Assembly: GCA_947625515.1 (NCBI GenBank)
Contig: CANQOO010000001.1
Coordinates: 62,001-126,000 of the forward strand
Length of the DNA: 64,000 nt
Reading direction: 5' to 3'
DNA from: an uncultured Clostridia bacterium
GTDB lineage: Bacteria; Bacillota; Clostridia; Christensenellales; UBA1242
The notes under the pieces are model-generated. The model made no database searches, was not told the origin of the DNA, and saw only the letters and a program-made list of their open reading frames with translations. A program made the position numbers and the translations under genes. This document shows, one piece after another, positions 43,101 to 54,500 of the stretch; the stretch's first letter is position 1, and every line of letters begins with the position of its first letter.

Positions 43101-46100
43101 TGCTCACTTTCCCAAATTTGACATACACTGTGGCGGGATATGGCGAGTTTGACTTTGCCAGCATGACATATTCCAACAATTTCACAAATGCGGAAAGACC
43201 AATCACTTTCTCCGCACAAATCAGCCAGCGAGGCAAATCGCTCCGCTTCGATTCTGATGTCAACATCACCAGATACTTGCCAGTGGAGACCATTTCGCTG
43301 CCAACAAGACTGACTCAAATTGATTTTTCCAGTCAAAAACTGACCGAAACAATCGCTGTTTACACCTATCCAATCAGTTCCACCAACAACAACATCCAAA
43401 TTCAGTTTGTTCCAACGGGCAGCAAGGCATATCCAAGCATGGTGGAATGGACTGTGGACAGGACAAATGCTGCAAATGGCGTTTTTGTCATCACAATCTC
43501 TTGTGAAAACTTCTATAACAACAACGCCTTGCATGACGGCATCCCAATTGAGGAAATTGAGACCGCTTTGACGGGGGAATTATACATCTTCCCTGCTGAC
43601 TGGGGCTCTTCCTACACCTCGCTGATTGATGGGCACACACCAATCAGCCTTTCACTGCAATATCGCAACGGCTCGCGTGCAAACCCATACATCTTGGAGG
43701 ACGCCGACGATGTTGCCAACATCAATTTAAACGAAACCACCCTTCGCAGCCACTACGAACTTCGCACCAGCATCAGCCTTGCTTCATCCAATTTGCTGCC
43801 AATCGGCATTTTGGACGGAAAAATTGTCGGCTTTTCTGGCTCCATCATCGGCACAACATCACAAGCGGGATTCACGGATGTCATAATTTCTCAAAACAGT
43901 TTCTTGCAGTGTGTGGGTGAGGGCGAGGACGCCAAAAATTATGGCGGACTGTTTGCACAAATAAGCAGTTTGGGCGTATTGGAAAACTTCTCAATCTCCG
44001 GCAAGGTCGAACTTGACCTGGACGCTCAGGATTCTTACATCGGGCTGCTTGCCGCACAGAATTTTGGCAGCATCAAAAACGTCGGGGCGACGGTTGATGC
44101 GTCCACCATCCACACAACTGCCAAAAATTTATATTTGGGCGGACTTGTTGGGCTTAACTATGGCACAATCACGCAAGATTTGCGGGCATATGACGGCACG
44201 GGCTATCACTATCATAAATACAGCACAACGGTTGTTGGAAGCACGCCGGAGGAATTTGTGGACGGTGTGGGTTATGTCACCACCTTCGGTGCCACAGCAA
44301 TTATGGAAGACTCCGAAATTGGCAGATGTGCTGTTGCAGGCGGAGTGCAGATTCGCGTTGACGAGCAAAATTTTGCCATTGATGAAAATGGGATAAGAAT
44401 CAAGTTTGACGAAGAGGGCAACATCCTGCAGAAATCGCGAGATATGTCCGGACAAACTCCAAAAAATATGGCGTTCTTTAATGCAGACATGCTTGTTGAG
44501 GCTGCCCAGTCAGATGCGGAAATAAGAATTTATGCCGGCGGCGTTTGCGGGGCAAACAGCGGCAGAATTGAAAGATTTTCTCCGACAAATCCAGACTTTA
44601 ACACATATGGCTATGCGGCTTACAGTGCATACGCTCGCATTCAGGTTGCGGGGCAAGCCTCCCACGTTGCACTTGGCGGCATTGCAGGGCTTGCAAGTTA
44701 TTATGCAACCGAAAGAGACTTCTCTATGCCGGCTCCGAAAAAAGCGGACGTCCAGGACGAAGGGAATGTGCTTGACAATCTTCTTGTTGGCGGCAAACTT
44801 TCCACAATCTCCATGCCAGATTTTGCTGACGGCAAGTTTGACTATGTTGGCGGGCTGGTGGGATATGCCACCACAATGGGTGTATCCACACTCACGCTTT
44901 CTTCAAACACGGTCAGAACATTTGTGCATGGCCTTAAATATGTTGGCGGACTGGTCGGCTTTGAACAGGTGTTTGGTGGCGACGACGAAAAAGTTCGCCA
45001 TGTGACTTATGGAAGCAAAGAACAAAAGAATTTGTTCCAAGCGGTGGACGACGCCGAAGGTAGTTTGGCTGCTGCATCCATTTTGCGTGTTATTGCTTTT
45101 GAGGAAAATGATTTAAGAAAATTTAATGCCGCTTTTGGCGATGCGTCTTTTGCAGGCTCCAACTTGGTGCTTAGCATGGTCGGAAATTCTTATGACAACG
45201 GCAGAATCTACAACGAAATTGAAGCGGAAGTGCCAGACACATTCCTTGCCATTGAAGATTTGTTTGAGGCGGAAACATATGTGACACGCTCCGTCATCGA
45301 CCTCTTGCCAGAAGACGGCAACGAAAATGCCACACTTGGCTATGGCTCGCAGGAAACATATTATGGCGACTTTGTTGTGGTGGGCAGAAACACATATCAC
45401 AACGCAGAAACTTCCAGTGATGAGTTGACTGGCACATATGATGTGAAACTGTCCAAGAAATTCACACAAAAAATCATCAATCTCGAACTTGAAAGAAGCA
45501 AATTCTCCATGACGCCGCAAAGCGAAGCGGAAAACTTGCCAGATGTGCTGTTTATGTATTATTTCCATGTTGAATCGGATGTGGCACAGACCCTTGGAAG
45601 TTTTGCACAAAATGAGATTGAACGCCTCAATTTTGTCACACCTTACATGAGCGAATTTTATCCACTTAATTTTGTGCTTTCCAATCCGGAAGTCAGCATA
45701 ACTGCAACATCCGGCATGATTGACATCGACATGAACGGCAACATCACCCTGAAAGGCACCGGCATTGGCACACTCACCATTTCCAGCCTTCTCAACGCTC
45801 GCGAAAGCAGGGTGGTGTATGTGTATGTTGTCAACTATTTCAATCCAAGCATCTCTTCTTCCATTTTCTTTGCTCCGTCCAGTCAGTTTGAAGACCAGCG
45901 AATTGAAAACAGCGAAGTGACCATTTATGGAGATTCTTACGTCCAGCTTTTCATGCAACCAAACTATGCTCTTTCTCAGCAGCAGACCGCCGATGGCGAG
46001 ACTTTTGCTGTCACAGATGACGGCGTGCTGATGTTCCGCAATGTGGCATATCTGCTTTCAAGCAGCTCGCAGCTTTCTGCAAGTGCAGAGACGGATGCCG

Positions 46101-49100
46101 AGGAAAGATTTTCCTCCGCAGACGTTATTGGTCAAAGAGTGGTGTTCAAGAGGATGAACTCTTCAAGCGTGCAGGATGTATATGACCTTGTGCCAATTCT
46201 TCGCACAACAATCAAAATTGACGGGGAAGAATATGTTTTCTATAAAAAACTGGACAAGGCTGGCACAAAAATTTATTTGAACTATTCCGAGTCTGCCACA
46301 GCAATCCTTTTGCTTGGGGGCGACAAGCTTTCCATGGCGACAAATCAAGAACTTGACGAAACAATCTTGATTGAAACCACAAACCCTCCGGGGCAGGAAA
46401 TGCTTTTCTACGAAATTCGACGCCTGGACGGTGGCTATGTGCAGGCAAAACATCCGCAGACCATCACTGACGAAACTTTCAAAGATTATGGCGACGAAGA
46501 CGACTCGGCTGATGCAAAATATCTCAACTATTTGAATGATTATTCGGATTCTCATCTTGCTGGCGGGGCAAAGAATGACCTGTTTGCCATCACCTTCAAA
46601 CGCTTGCAGCAACTGGGCAGTGACGGGGCGATGCACATCACAAACAACTTTGCATTCAATCTTCAAGTGAACAAAAACAGCAGCCACTATGCAAACCGCT
46701 TTGACACACCAATCACTGGGCAATATCTTTTCACTTTCTTCGCCACAAACGGAAACATTTCGGACAGCTTTGTGCTTACACTTGATGAGGCACAACTAAG
46801 TTATGTCAGTGTCAACAACTTCTCCGACCTTCAAAACGTCAACGCTCCAAACGAAGTCGTGGAGCCAGGCACAAAAGGGCTTTTGGAAATTTCGCTCAAC
46901 CCGCTGGATGCCATTTTTGACCGCTTTACAATTTCCAATGATGCCATAAATGACGGCGAAGGGGCGGGCAAGGCACAATTCACATTTGCTTATCGCACAT
47001 CAACTGGTTTTGGAGAACTTCAAGGATTTGGCAATTTCGAAAATGGCAATGTGCTCACTTTCACATATCAAGAAATGAAGGCCAGACTGGAAGAAATTGC
47101 GTTGCGAGACGCCACAATAAGGCCATATGTCGGGAAAATTTATGTGACATATTTTATGGCTTCATATAACGTTCAAGACAATGTTCCGGTTGCGTTTAAT
47201 GTTTCGGTGACGCCGTTCGAAGGCAGCGGGGTGACACAATTTGCCACAATTTCTCTCAAAACAAAAATTGGCAGTTTTGCAAGATTTGCTGTTGACGGCA
47301 AAACTTTGCAAAATGGCGGATATTATGTGGCACGCGGGCTTTCTTATGACCTTTCTTTGCAAACCTCTGGATTTGAAGAAAGCCAAGTTTCTGTCCGCAT
47401 GAAAAATCAGGGCGATTTTGTGCCGCTGACAGAAATTGCCGCAGGGCGAACTTTTGAATATTTCACATTGTCAAAGGTGGATGGACAATATGTGCTTCAA
47501 ATTGCGTCCACACACATCCCATACAACGATGCAGAGAATTTTGAAATTGACATTGAGGTGCTGGCTTCCAAAGTAATCAACAGCGTTGTGGTGGAAAGCC
47601 TCAGCACACTGAAAATTTTTGTGATGGAATATGTCTTTAACTATCACTACCAGTCGGGCGAAAATCAAGACATTGTTGGGCAGATGCGAAACGGCGTTGT
47701 CAATATTGCTGTCGGAAATCCATTCACGCCAGAGCTTGCCATTTGGAACTTGCTGGAATATGACCATTCCAACGCGGATGTGCTTTTGGAAGTGGAAAAT
47801 TTTGTTGCAGAAATGTCAGCTCATGTGACGTGGTCGGTGGTGCTTGATGGTCAGGAGACCATCCTCACTGCTGGCAGTCAGACAATCAGAACGCCTTACT
47901 ATCTCATCAACGGCTTGACCATCACGCCAATCAGACTTTACAGTTCGGCAGAGGATATCTATCATTTTGCTGTCAACGGCTTCTACAACATTTCAAGCGG
48001 GCGATATCACTTCTCAAATTCTCCGGAAGGGGCGAATGTGCTTCACAGCGAATTTGCATTTGATGTGCATGACCAAAGTGCAAAAGAAAGCCCGATTCCA
48101 ATCAGAACATATCAAGAACTTTTAGATATGCAGCCAGACAGCTGGTATATCCTCTTGCATGACATCGACATTCCGAATGCGGCAGATTGTCTTGAAGGCG
48201 GGCTGGAAAACTTTGCACCAATCACAACACAAATTGCTGGGCTTGACGGCAACGGCTTTGCATTCAACTTTTCTGGGATATATGATTTTGCAACTGAAAC
48301 CGCCGCAGGGCTTTTTGGCACTGTGGCAGAAGGGGCTCTGCTTCAAAACATCATCATCAGGCTGCAAAGCGACGTCACCTTCCACATGAATCAATCAAGT
48401 TTTGATGTCGCACTTTTGGCGGCTGTCAACGAGGGCATCATCACAAACGCACAAACGGAAGCAACGTTTGGGGCGTCTTTCAGCGTGAACTCCGCTGTTT
48501 TGGCATCCGACGCATCCGTGGCAGGACTGGTTGCAGAAAATGAAGGCATAATCACCAATTCTCGCACCACAGTTGATATCTCTGCTCCATATGACCTTGC
48601 AGGATTTGCCGCTGCAAACCGCGGACAAATTTCAAGCTCGTTCTTCCGCGGGGCAAGCCTGAGAAATACATCATCACGCACCCAAGAAAGGGCGGCAGGC
48701 TTTGTGCTTGACAACAGCGGAGAAATTTACACCTCATATGTCAGTGGCGACATGGAGAACGATTTTGAAGATGGCGTCAGAATGAATAACCAATCTTCCA
48801 TGTATTATCATGGCGGCTCGTCTGTGCCGGCAAACACCATCACCTCCGGAAACAACGTTTCAGGATTTGTTTATCACAACACTGGCACGATTGAAGATTC
48901 ATATTCAAACATCTATCTATATCAAAACGGCAGAGGTGCTGGCTTTGTGTATGAAAACTCCTCACGCATTGCCAGATGCTTCTCAACAAGTGTGCTGGCA
49001 AGCCGCAACGTGGAAAGTTTTGGCTTTGCAGAACAGAACACCATTGTGGACGCCAATCAGCAACGACAAGGCGGAACGATTGAAGACTGCTATTTCTTGC

Positions 49101-51205
49101 AGCATCAGGCCGAGGGCTTGGATGACCAAGATGTCAATTTCAGCGTGAAAACGCTTGAAAATGACGAAAACACCGACATCACTCCGCTTGATATCAAAAA
49201 CTTTAAGTTTATCTTCGACCGCAACACGCAGCAGCTTGAAAATCCTGAGGCGGTGAATGGGAAAATTCCGTTTGAGGGCTTTGCTGTAAGTTATGGCAGA
49301 AACACCAATTCCGTTTGGTTCTATGACGACACATTTGAAGGCATGAAGACTGGCTTCAATGGCACAAACTTCAACCTTTATAGGCCGGAACTTGTTGCTC
49401 CAAACGTTAAGGCAAATTCTCAAAGAAATTTGGAAAATGTTGAGACGATCGTTGACCCGCAGACGGGGGCAGAATATTCAAAATACACATATGTATATGA
49501 TGTTGGCACGCCAACGCTGGGGTCGGAATATAATCCAATCCTTCTGACGGATGCACAAGATTTTGAAACTTACATTTTGCGAGAATGCGACAGCATGTCC
49601 AACAACTATGCAAACTATCGCCTTGTTTCGGACATTGACTTCCGAGAATATGACGACAACAGTGCTCTTTATCGTGTCAATTTCTTGGGCAGTCTTGAAG
49701 GCAATTTCATGTCGCTTAGCGGCATCAACTTGCAAGCCGCTGATGAGGGGCAATTTGCTGGGCTCTTCGCCTCAATTGCAGCAGAAGATGACAATGTTGG
49801 CACAGTCATGAACTTGACATACTCTCCAAACACAGTTTCATTCGCAAATGCTGAGGTGGTTGGCGGACTGGTCGGCAAATTGGACGGCGGAAAGCTTATC
49901 AATATTCAGATGCCGCAAAGCAACGGCAGCGTGATTATTGGCAAAAACATCGTGGGCGGCATGGTCGGAATGGCGGTTGGCGACTTTGAAATTAAATGTG
50001 TCAGCAGCGATTATGGTGCCACGGCGACCAGCCAATCAATCAGTTCCAACAACTTTGACGTCGAAGCGACAAACTTCCAAAACTGCTCTTTTGCAGGCTC
50101 TGTTGCCGGCGTTTTAAGCGGCACAGGTGTGGTGCAAAATGTCAAATCGGACAACACACTTGCAGTGATGGGGGCAAAAATCGGTTTGTTGTTTGGACTC
50201 ATTGATTCTCGCGTCCGGGCAAGTGACATCCGTCTCAATATGCATGCCTCGGACATGCTCAACGGCTATCAATATGCCGGGCTGGTTGCGGGAGAATCCA
50301 AAGGCACAATATCAAACGTTCAAATTCTTGGCAGCGACGCGTTTGGCGGGTTCAGGACAAATCCATATGTTCCGGTTGCCGTGGGCGGTTTTGCAGGCCT
50401 TGTCAGCGGCGGGCGATTGGACGGAATTTCCATGACTCAGGACCTCTCTCTCAGCACAATAAGCTCCGACAAGGGCATTGAATTTATGGGTGGCATTGCG
50501 GGAGAGATTTCTGCTGGTGTCACAGTCAGCAACATCGACGTGGAATGCGACATCTTGGGCTTCAACTATGTTGGTGGCGTGGCAGGAAAAATATCTGCCG
50601 ACAATCAAGTTGTCAAATTTGAAAACATCAATGTTGATGCCAATCTGTCTGTGGTCGGCAGAATGGTGGAAGATGTTGGCATTGCTGGCCTTGCAGCATA
50701 TGTCCTTTCAGGCTCCATTATTTCACTGGACGCCACCGAAGTTGATGGCGAACAGCAATATAATCACTTCAACATCGGTGCACACGTCAACATATACATA
50801 TACTCCGAACAATTTGAGGTCAACACATTGTCCATAGATGTTGGGGCAATCCTTGGCAGATGCGGCTCTCGTGCACACACCATTGCCCACACAATTTCTT
50901 CCCTGCACAAAGCGGACGACGTCAGCGGAGATGACATTGTCGTCGATGACCTGTCCATGGTCGGCCAGCCAGAACTTTCCTCGCACGTTGAGGTGGTTGC
51001 GGACGAAGAAGGCTTGCCAATTCTTTCAAACACCTCTCAGCATCAGGAAATGGGATTGCCATGGTCATCCTTCAATGTGTCACATTACGCCGTTGCAGGT
51101 TGCAAGTCTTATTGCAACTTGACTGCTGTTCAAAGTGCCACGATATATTTGGAAAACATCTCAATTTTTGGCGATATAGTGTTGGAAGATGCTCTTGAAA
51201 TGTAA
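40172..51205 (+). CDS. Giant (about 3.7 kaa) lipoprotein-like surface protein with GLUG-like repeats
   Basis: Signal peptide with lipobox-like FFAGC (MTKRLKNIMIGLFATLAFVLTGTFFAGCG); many GGLVG/GGIAG/GLVAGES units; RBS gaaggtg before ATG 40172. Confidence 0.88.
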   Translation: MTKRLKNIMIGLFATLAFVLTGTFFAGCGIDYSKISLVPDQTTVNLAVGEQKDVLVKIDGFQSGFSNRVTITKENPAIFKTSVENVAEDEIKITITALQGGSSSMTVSTWEGGKTCSLQVNVQQASSFITPNQDLLYVSGSTPFVPNASMFNFSENTTIRQLSFFYIKHVNPLGGAEDDDFDGDLNEYTFQGFQNGRAVFEQGESREEFSAVQFDKISLQEDALGEVHLQASFTNPETGETQQTTLDAGSKFLLLTTYQPSDEASDIFNVRDVFVLRDLDVSITGGYLQQTLGSYVVRQVGGEDGFAPIFENVEGVATARPITIIPNRRDFVQYVLRIETPAFAPQTPISLQMNKTNDNVVIDFLDCEVADEIDPLKDPAKHVYYIQIAQNTLREASTKLSLRVFYDIAKNVGDQSVNFEYEFDIDTQIAPAGILINGREMPEEFVLYTNNFNDFGWKEFYVDVISDFQSEPTFDGVTFEYPFASLDVEVFNSRTSTWSPVRQGQVYSDLEMPFRVKGRDGALQTDDAQIGIKVVNSGILQQLGEDTLSTTIDCVVRMGSDHISVRDEYPVDAYFYVDYEIASQQFSAQLFADRPFEFFTCNFVSGVDAVDIALNSQPCLAKLENGKTLYYLNLTLLPKAIGSGKYDFFLDNGATISVTFDCRKFLKQSTTSISLTPNDNSAVTFSQKYSSDDSSFLDTLYIEILNPSDRNSIIFGNSATFEIVANVDSSNIAVDAASDFLTISHLANRYTLTTRERNGETTIKFTLTGQRLIENDFRLDDQELTIIDLFVNVSTYSLVDEFYLANNGSYAYSRNVYFGTSTIANEEKEVDYDAVANHPESRNFFQRVLDPSRLPEIFDDENLEGIDPIRENGALTGEYSLYGFTINEAAFDSIFPQQLVHDSFSASGNKFVTFSLLDGDGDVLASTIINGVLTRYVNGVEEKSKNIRFTIRGGHMIWLDEMYEYTTDATGVRLRYVLTFPNLTYTVAGYGEFDFASMTYSNNFTNAERPITFSAQISQRGKSLRFDSDVNITRYLPVETISLPTRLTQIDFSSQKLTETIAVYTYPISSTNNNIQIQFVPTGSKAYPSMVEWTVDRTNAANGVFVITISCENFYNNNALHDGIPIEEIETALTGELYIFPADWGSSYTSLIDGHTPISLSLQYRNGSRANPYILEDADDVANINLNETTLRSHYELRTSISLASSNLLPIGILDGKIVGFSGSIIGTTSQAGFTDVIISQNSFLQCVGEGEDAKNYGGLFAQISSLGVLENFSISGKVELDLDAQDSYIGLLAAQNFGSIKNVGATVDASTIHTTAKNLYLGGLVGLNYGTITQDLRAYDGTGYHYHKYSTTVVGSTPEEFVDGVGYVTTFGATAIMEDSEIGRCAVAGGVQIRVDEQNFAIDENGIRIKFDEEGNILQKSRDMSGQTPKNMAFFNADMLVEAAQSDAEIRIYAGGVCGANSGRIERFSPTNPDFNTYGYAAYSAYARIQVAGQASHVALGGIAGLASYYATERDFSMPAPKKADVQDEGNVLDNLLVGGKLSTISMPDFADGKFDYVGGLVGYATTMGVSTLTLSSNTVRTFVHGLKYVGGLVGFEQVFGGDDEKVRHVTYGSKEQKNLFQAVDDAEGSLAAASILRVIAFEENDLRKFNAAFGDASFAGSNLVLSMVGNSYDNGRIYNEIEAEVPDTFLAIEDLFEAETYVTRSVIDLLPEDGNENATLGYGSQETYYGDFVVVGRNTYHNAETSSDELTGTYDVKLSKKFTQKIINLELERSKFSMTPQSEAENLPDVLFMYYFHVESDVAQTLGSFAQNEIERLNFVTPYMSEFYPLNFVLSNPEVSITATSGMIDIDMNGNITLKGTGIGTLTISSLLNARESRVVYVYVVNYFNPSISSSIFFAPSSQFEDQRIENSEVTIYGDSYVQLFMQPNYALSQQQTADGETFAVTDDGVLMFRNVAYLLSSSSQLSASAETDAEERFSSADVIGQRVVFKRMNSSSVQDVYDLVPILRTTIKIDGEEYVFYKKLDKAGTKIYLNYSESATAILLLGGDKLSMATNQELDETILIETTNPPGQEMLFYEIRRLDGGYVQAKHPQTITDETFKDYGDEDDSADAKYLNYLNDYSDSHLAGGAKNDLFAITFKRLQQLGSDGAMHITNNFAFNLQVNKNSSHYANRFDTPITGQYLFTFFATNGNISDSFVLTLDEAQLSYVSVNNFSDLQNVNAPNEVVEPGTKGLLEISLNPLDAIFDRFTISNDAINDGEGAGKAQFTFAYRTSTGFGELQGFGNFENGNVLTFTYQEMKARLEEIALRDATIRPYVGKIYVTYFMASYNVQDNVPVAFNVSVTPFEGSGVTQFATISLKTKIGSFARFAVDGKTLQNGGYYVARGLSYDLSLQTSGFEESQVSVRMKNQGDFVPLTEIAAGRTFEYFTLSKVDGQYVLQIASTHIPYNDAENFEIDIEVLASKVINSVVVESLSTLKIFVMEYVFNYHYQSGENQDIVGQMRNGVVNIAVGNPFTPELAIWNLLEYDHSNADVLLEVENFVAEMSAHVTWSVVLDGQETILTAGSQTIRTPYYLINGLTITPIRLYSSAEDIYHFAVNGFYNISSGRYHFSNSPEGANVLHSEFAFDVHDQSAKESPIPIRTYQELLDMQPDSWYILLHDIDIPNAADCLEGGLENFAPITTQIAGLDGNGFAFNFSGIYDFATETAAGLFGTVAEGALLQNIIIRLQSDVTFHMNQSSFDVALLAAVNEGIITNAQTEATFGASFSVNSAVLASDASVAGLVAENEGIITNSRTTVDISAPYDLAGFAAANRGQISSSFFRGASLRNTSSRTQERAAGFVLDNSGEIYTSYVSGDMENDFEDGVRMNNQSSMYYHGGSSVPANTITSGNNVSGFVYHNTGTIEDSYSNIYLYQNGRGAGFVYENSSRIARCFSTSVLASRNVESFGFAEQNTIVDANQQRQGGTIEDCYFLQHQAEGLDDQDVNFSVKTLENDENTDITPLDIKNFKFIFDRNTQQLENPEAVNGKIPFEGFAVSYGRNTNSVWFYDDTFEGMKTGFNGTNFNLYRPELVAPNVKANSQRNLENVETIVDPQTGAEYSKYTYVYDVGTPTLGSEYNPILLTDAQDFETYILRECDSMSNNYANYRLVSDIDFREYDDNSALYRVNFLGSLEGNFMSLSGINLQAADEGQFAGLFASIAAEDDNVGTVMNLTYSPNTVSFANAEVVGGLVGKLDGGKLINIQMPQSNGSVIIGKNIVGGMVGMAVGDFEIKCVSSDYGATATSQSISSNNFDVEATNFQNCSFAGSVAGVLSGTGVVQNVKSDNTLAVMGAKIGLLFGLIDSRVRASDIRLNMHASDMLNGYQYAGLVAGESKGTISNVQILGSDAFGGFRTNPYVPVAVGGFAGLVSGGRLDGISMTQDLSLSTISSDKGIEFMGGIAGEISAGVTVSNIDVECDILGFNYVGGVAGKISADNQVVKFENINVDANLSVVGRMVEDVGIAGLAAYVLSGSIISLDATEVDGEQQYNHFNIGAHVNIYIYSEQFEVNTLSIDVGAILGRCGSRAHTIAHTISSLHKADDVSGDDIVVDDLSMVGQPELSSHVEVVADEEGLPILSNTSQHQEMGLPWSSFNVSHYAVAGCKSYCNLTAVQSATIYLENISIFGDIVLEDALEM

Positions 51206-51344
51206 TTTTTCTGCAGAATTTGACGCATTTCTCACAAAATTTGAAAAAATATTGAAAATTATTTGATTTTCTTGGCAATGATATGTTATAACTATTTCAA
51301 ATAGAGCGGAAATTTAAACTTTTTAAAAATTTTCCAAAAAAGTG

Positions 51345-51373
51345 TTGACTTTTTGCAAAAGACCTGGTATAAT
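51345..51373 (+). promoter_or_regulatory. rpoB promoter
   Basis: TTGACT-N17-TATAAT. Confidence 0.8.
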
Positions 51374-51423
51374 TTTTCAGATTATTATTGCCATGTTGAA
51401 GTTTTTAAGCATTTTTTGAATTT

Positions 51424-51470
51424 AAAAGAGGAAATTTGGGACTTTTTTGTCGCCCATTTTCCTCTTTTTT
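51424..51470 (+). terminator. Terminator-like hairpin in rpoB leader (possible attenuator)
   Basis: AAAAGAGGAAA...TGGG-loop-CCCA...TTTCCTCTTTTTT located between the promoter and rpoB. Confidence 0.7.
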
Positions 51471-51571
51471 GCTCTTGTGGGGTTTTGCAACAAAAATGCC
51501 TCGCAAAGCCTTCGTGGCGATGAAATTCACACAATATGGCATTTCAATATCATAGTTAGAGGAGCGGCTTT

Positions 51572-54500
51572 ATGGCAAAGGAGATTATGAAAAAACAAAA
51601 ATTTGGGAAGGCGGAAAGATATACTTTCGCTCAGCTGAAAGACTATATCGACATCCCACCATTGCTTGAAATTCAACGCAATTCTTTTGACGACTTCATT
51701 CACCACGGCATTAAAGAAGTTCTGGATGAATTTTCTCCAGTTGTGGACTATTCTGGCAAGGCGAAACTTTACTTTTTGGAGCCAGTGCTGGATGTTGCCC
51801 CAAAATATTCTCAAAAGGAGTGCAAAAAAAGAAGCACCACCTATGCTTTGCCGCTGAACGTCAAAACTCGCTTTGTTGTGGAAGAAACAGGGCAGGCGGT
51901 TGAGGACACAGTCTATTTTGGCGACATCCCATATATGACGGATGAATGCTCTTTCATCTTCAATGGCGTTGAAAGAGTTGTCGTCAACCAAATCATCAAA
52001 TCTCCAAACTTCTATCTCTTGCAGGACAAGCCGCACGATTCCAGCACGCTGCACGGACAAATCATTCCAAAACGCGGAATGTATATTGAATTTGAGCAGG
52101 GTGCAAACGAAGTGCTTAAAGTTGTGCTTGACCGTCGCCACAAAGTGACGCTTGGGCTTTTCCTTAAATGCTTCGGCTACACCGCTGAAGAAATTTCCAA
52201 ACTCTTTGGCGACCACAGACTTGTCAAGAATGTGCTTGAAAAAGAAACAATCAACACTCAGGAAGAGGCTCTTTTGGAATTTGCCAGAAAAACTCGTCCT
52301 GCCGATGTGCCAAGTGCGGAGACAACACGCTCATATCTCAACTTGTGGTTCTTCAGCGACCAGTGGTATAATCTTTCAAGAGTTGGAAGATATAATCTCA
52401 ACAAAAAATTCAGCATTGCTCGCAGAATTGTTGGCCAAATTGCTGCTGAGGATGTTGTTTCTCCTGACGGAGAATTGCTTGCAAAGGCTGGCACTTCAAT
52501 CGACCCAGAACTTGCTGCAAAAATCAAGGCAAGCGGCGTAAACGAAGTTTGGGTGCAACTTGAAGGACACAAACACCTCATCCGCGGCAACAACCGTGTT
52601 AGGCTTTCCGACTTCTTCCCATGCGACGAGAAATCTCTTGGCGTGGAAGAGGAAGTTTACTATCCTGTTCTTGCACAACTTCTTAAAGAAAACAAGACCA
52701 AAGAAAAACGCATGAACGCCATTAAAGAGCATGCCAAAGATTTGGTCATCACAACGCTTACAATGGACGACATCTTGGCGGGCGTAAGCATGTATTTGGA
52801 CGTTTTGGAAGGCATTTGCAAAACCGACAAGATTGAACACCTTTCCAACAAAAGAATTGCCACCGTCGGAGAACTTTTCTATGACCACTTCCGCAGCGGC
52901 GTGACAAAACTTGTTGCAAATGTGCGTGAAACATTGCAAGGCAAAGAACTTTCTGAGGTCACTCCAAAACAAATTATCAATCCAAAAGCAATAAACCGTG
53001 CACTGCGTGACTTTGTGGCATCCTCTCAGCTTTCTCAACTTATGGACCAGGTCAACCCACTTTCGGGCATCACACAAAAACGTCGTGTCTCCGCCGTCGG
53101 CCCTGGCGGTATCCGAAAAGAGCGTGCAGACGCCGAGGTGCGTGATATTCACTACACCAACTACGGCCGAATCTGCCCAATCGAAACCCCAGAAGGTCAA
53201 GCAATCGGCCTTGTGAACACGCTGACAAGTTACGCTCGCGTCAACGAATATGGCTTCTTGGAAACTCCATACAGAAGAGTGGACAAGGCGACCGGCAAGG
53301 TGAGCGACAAGTGCGAATATTTCATGGCGGACATTGAGGACACCGCATACATCGCTCAGGCAACTGAGCCGCTTGACGAGGACGGACATTTCATCAACAA
53401 GCGTGTTATGTGCCGTCATAAGGACTACGCTCTTGAAGTGCCAGCAAATCAAGTGGATTTTGTGGACGCTTCTCCAAGACAATTCATCTCGGTTGCAACT
53501 TCGCTTATTCCGTTTGTCAACTCCAACGAAGCGAACCGTGCGTTGATGGGTGCAAACATGCAGCGTCAGGCAGTGCCACTTCTTCGTCCAGAAGCCCCGA
53601 TTGTGGGCACCGGCATGGAAGCCAAAGTGGCTCATGACTGCGGATACACAACCCTGGCAAAAGAGGATGGCGTGGTGGAATATGTCAGTGCCGACGAAGT
53701 TAGGGTGAAAAATGTAAATGGCAATGTGGACATCTATACACTTACCAAATTTGATAAAACAAACGACGAAACCTGCTTCAACCAAAAACCTTGCGTTGTC
53801 AAGGGCGAAAAGGTGAAGAAAGGAGAAGTCATCATTGACGGCTACTCCACCGAAAATGGAGAACTTGCCCTTGGCAAAAACATGCTTGTGGGCTATATGA
53901 ACTGGGAAGGCTATAACTACGAGGACGCGATTTTGATTAACGAGCGTCTTGTGAAGGAAGATGTGTTCACTTCCATCTGCCTGAAAGTGGAAGAACTTAA
54001 ATGCCGCACCACCAAACTTGGCGACGAGGTTATCACTCGCGACATTCCAAACCTTGGTGAGGATGCACTGAAAAACCTTGACGAAAACGGCATCATCCGC
54101 GTGGGGGCAGAAGTGCGTGCGGGCGACATTTTGGTCGGAAAAGTCACTCCAAAGGGCGAAACAGAACTCTCGCCAGAAGAAAGACTTCTGCGTGCCATAT
54201 TTGGAGAAAAGGCAAGAGAAGTGCGTGACACATCGTTGCGTGTTCAGCACGGCAAAGGCGGCGTTGTTGTGGATGTTCAAGTGTTCAGCCGAGAAAATAA
54301 GGACGAACTTGAACCGGGCGTAAATCAACTTGTAAAAGTGTTCATTGCTCAAAAACGCAAACTCTCCGTCGGCGACAAAATGGCGGGACGCTACGGCAAT
54401 AAGGGATGTATTTCCATCGTGCTTCCAGAAGCAGACATGCCATTTATGGCAAACGGCCGCAGCCTCGACATTGTGCTTAACCCACTGGGCGTGCCTTCGC

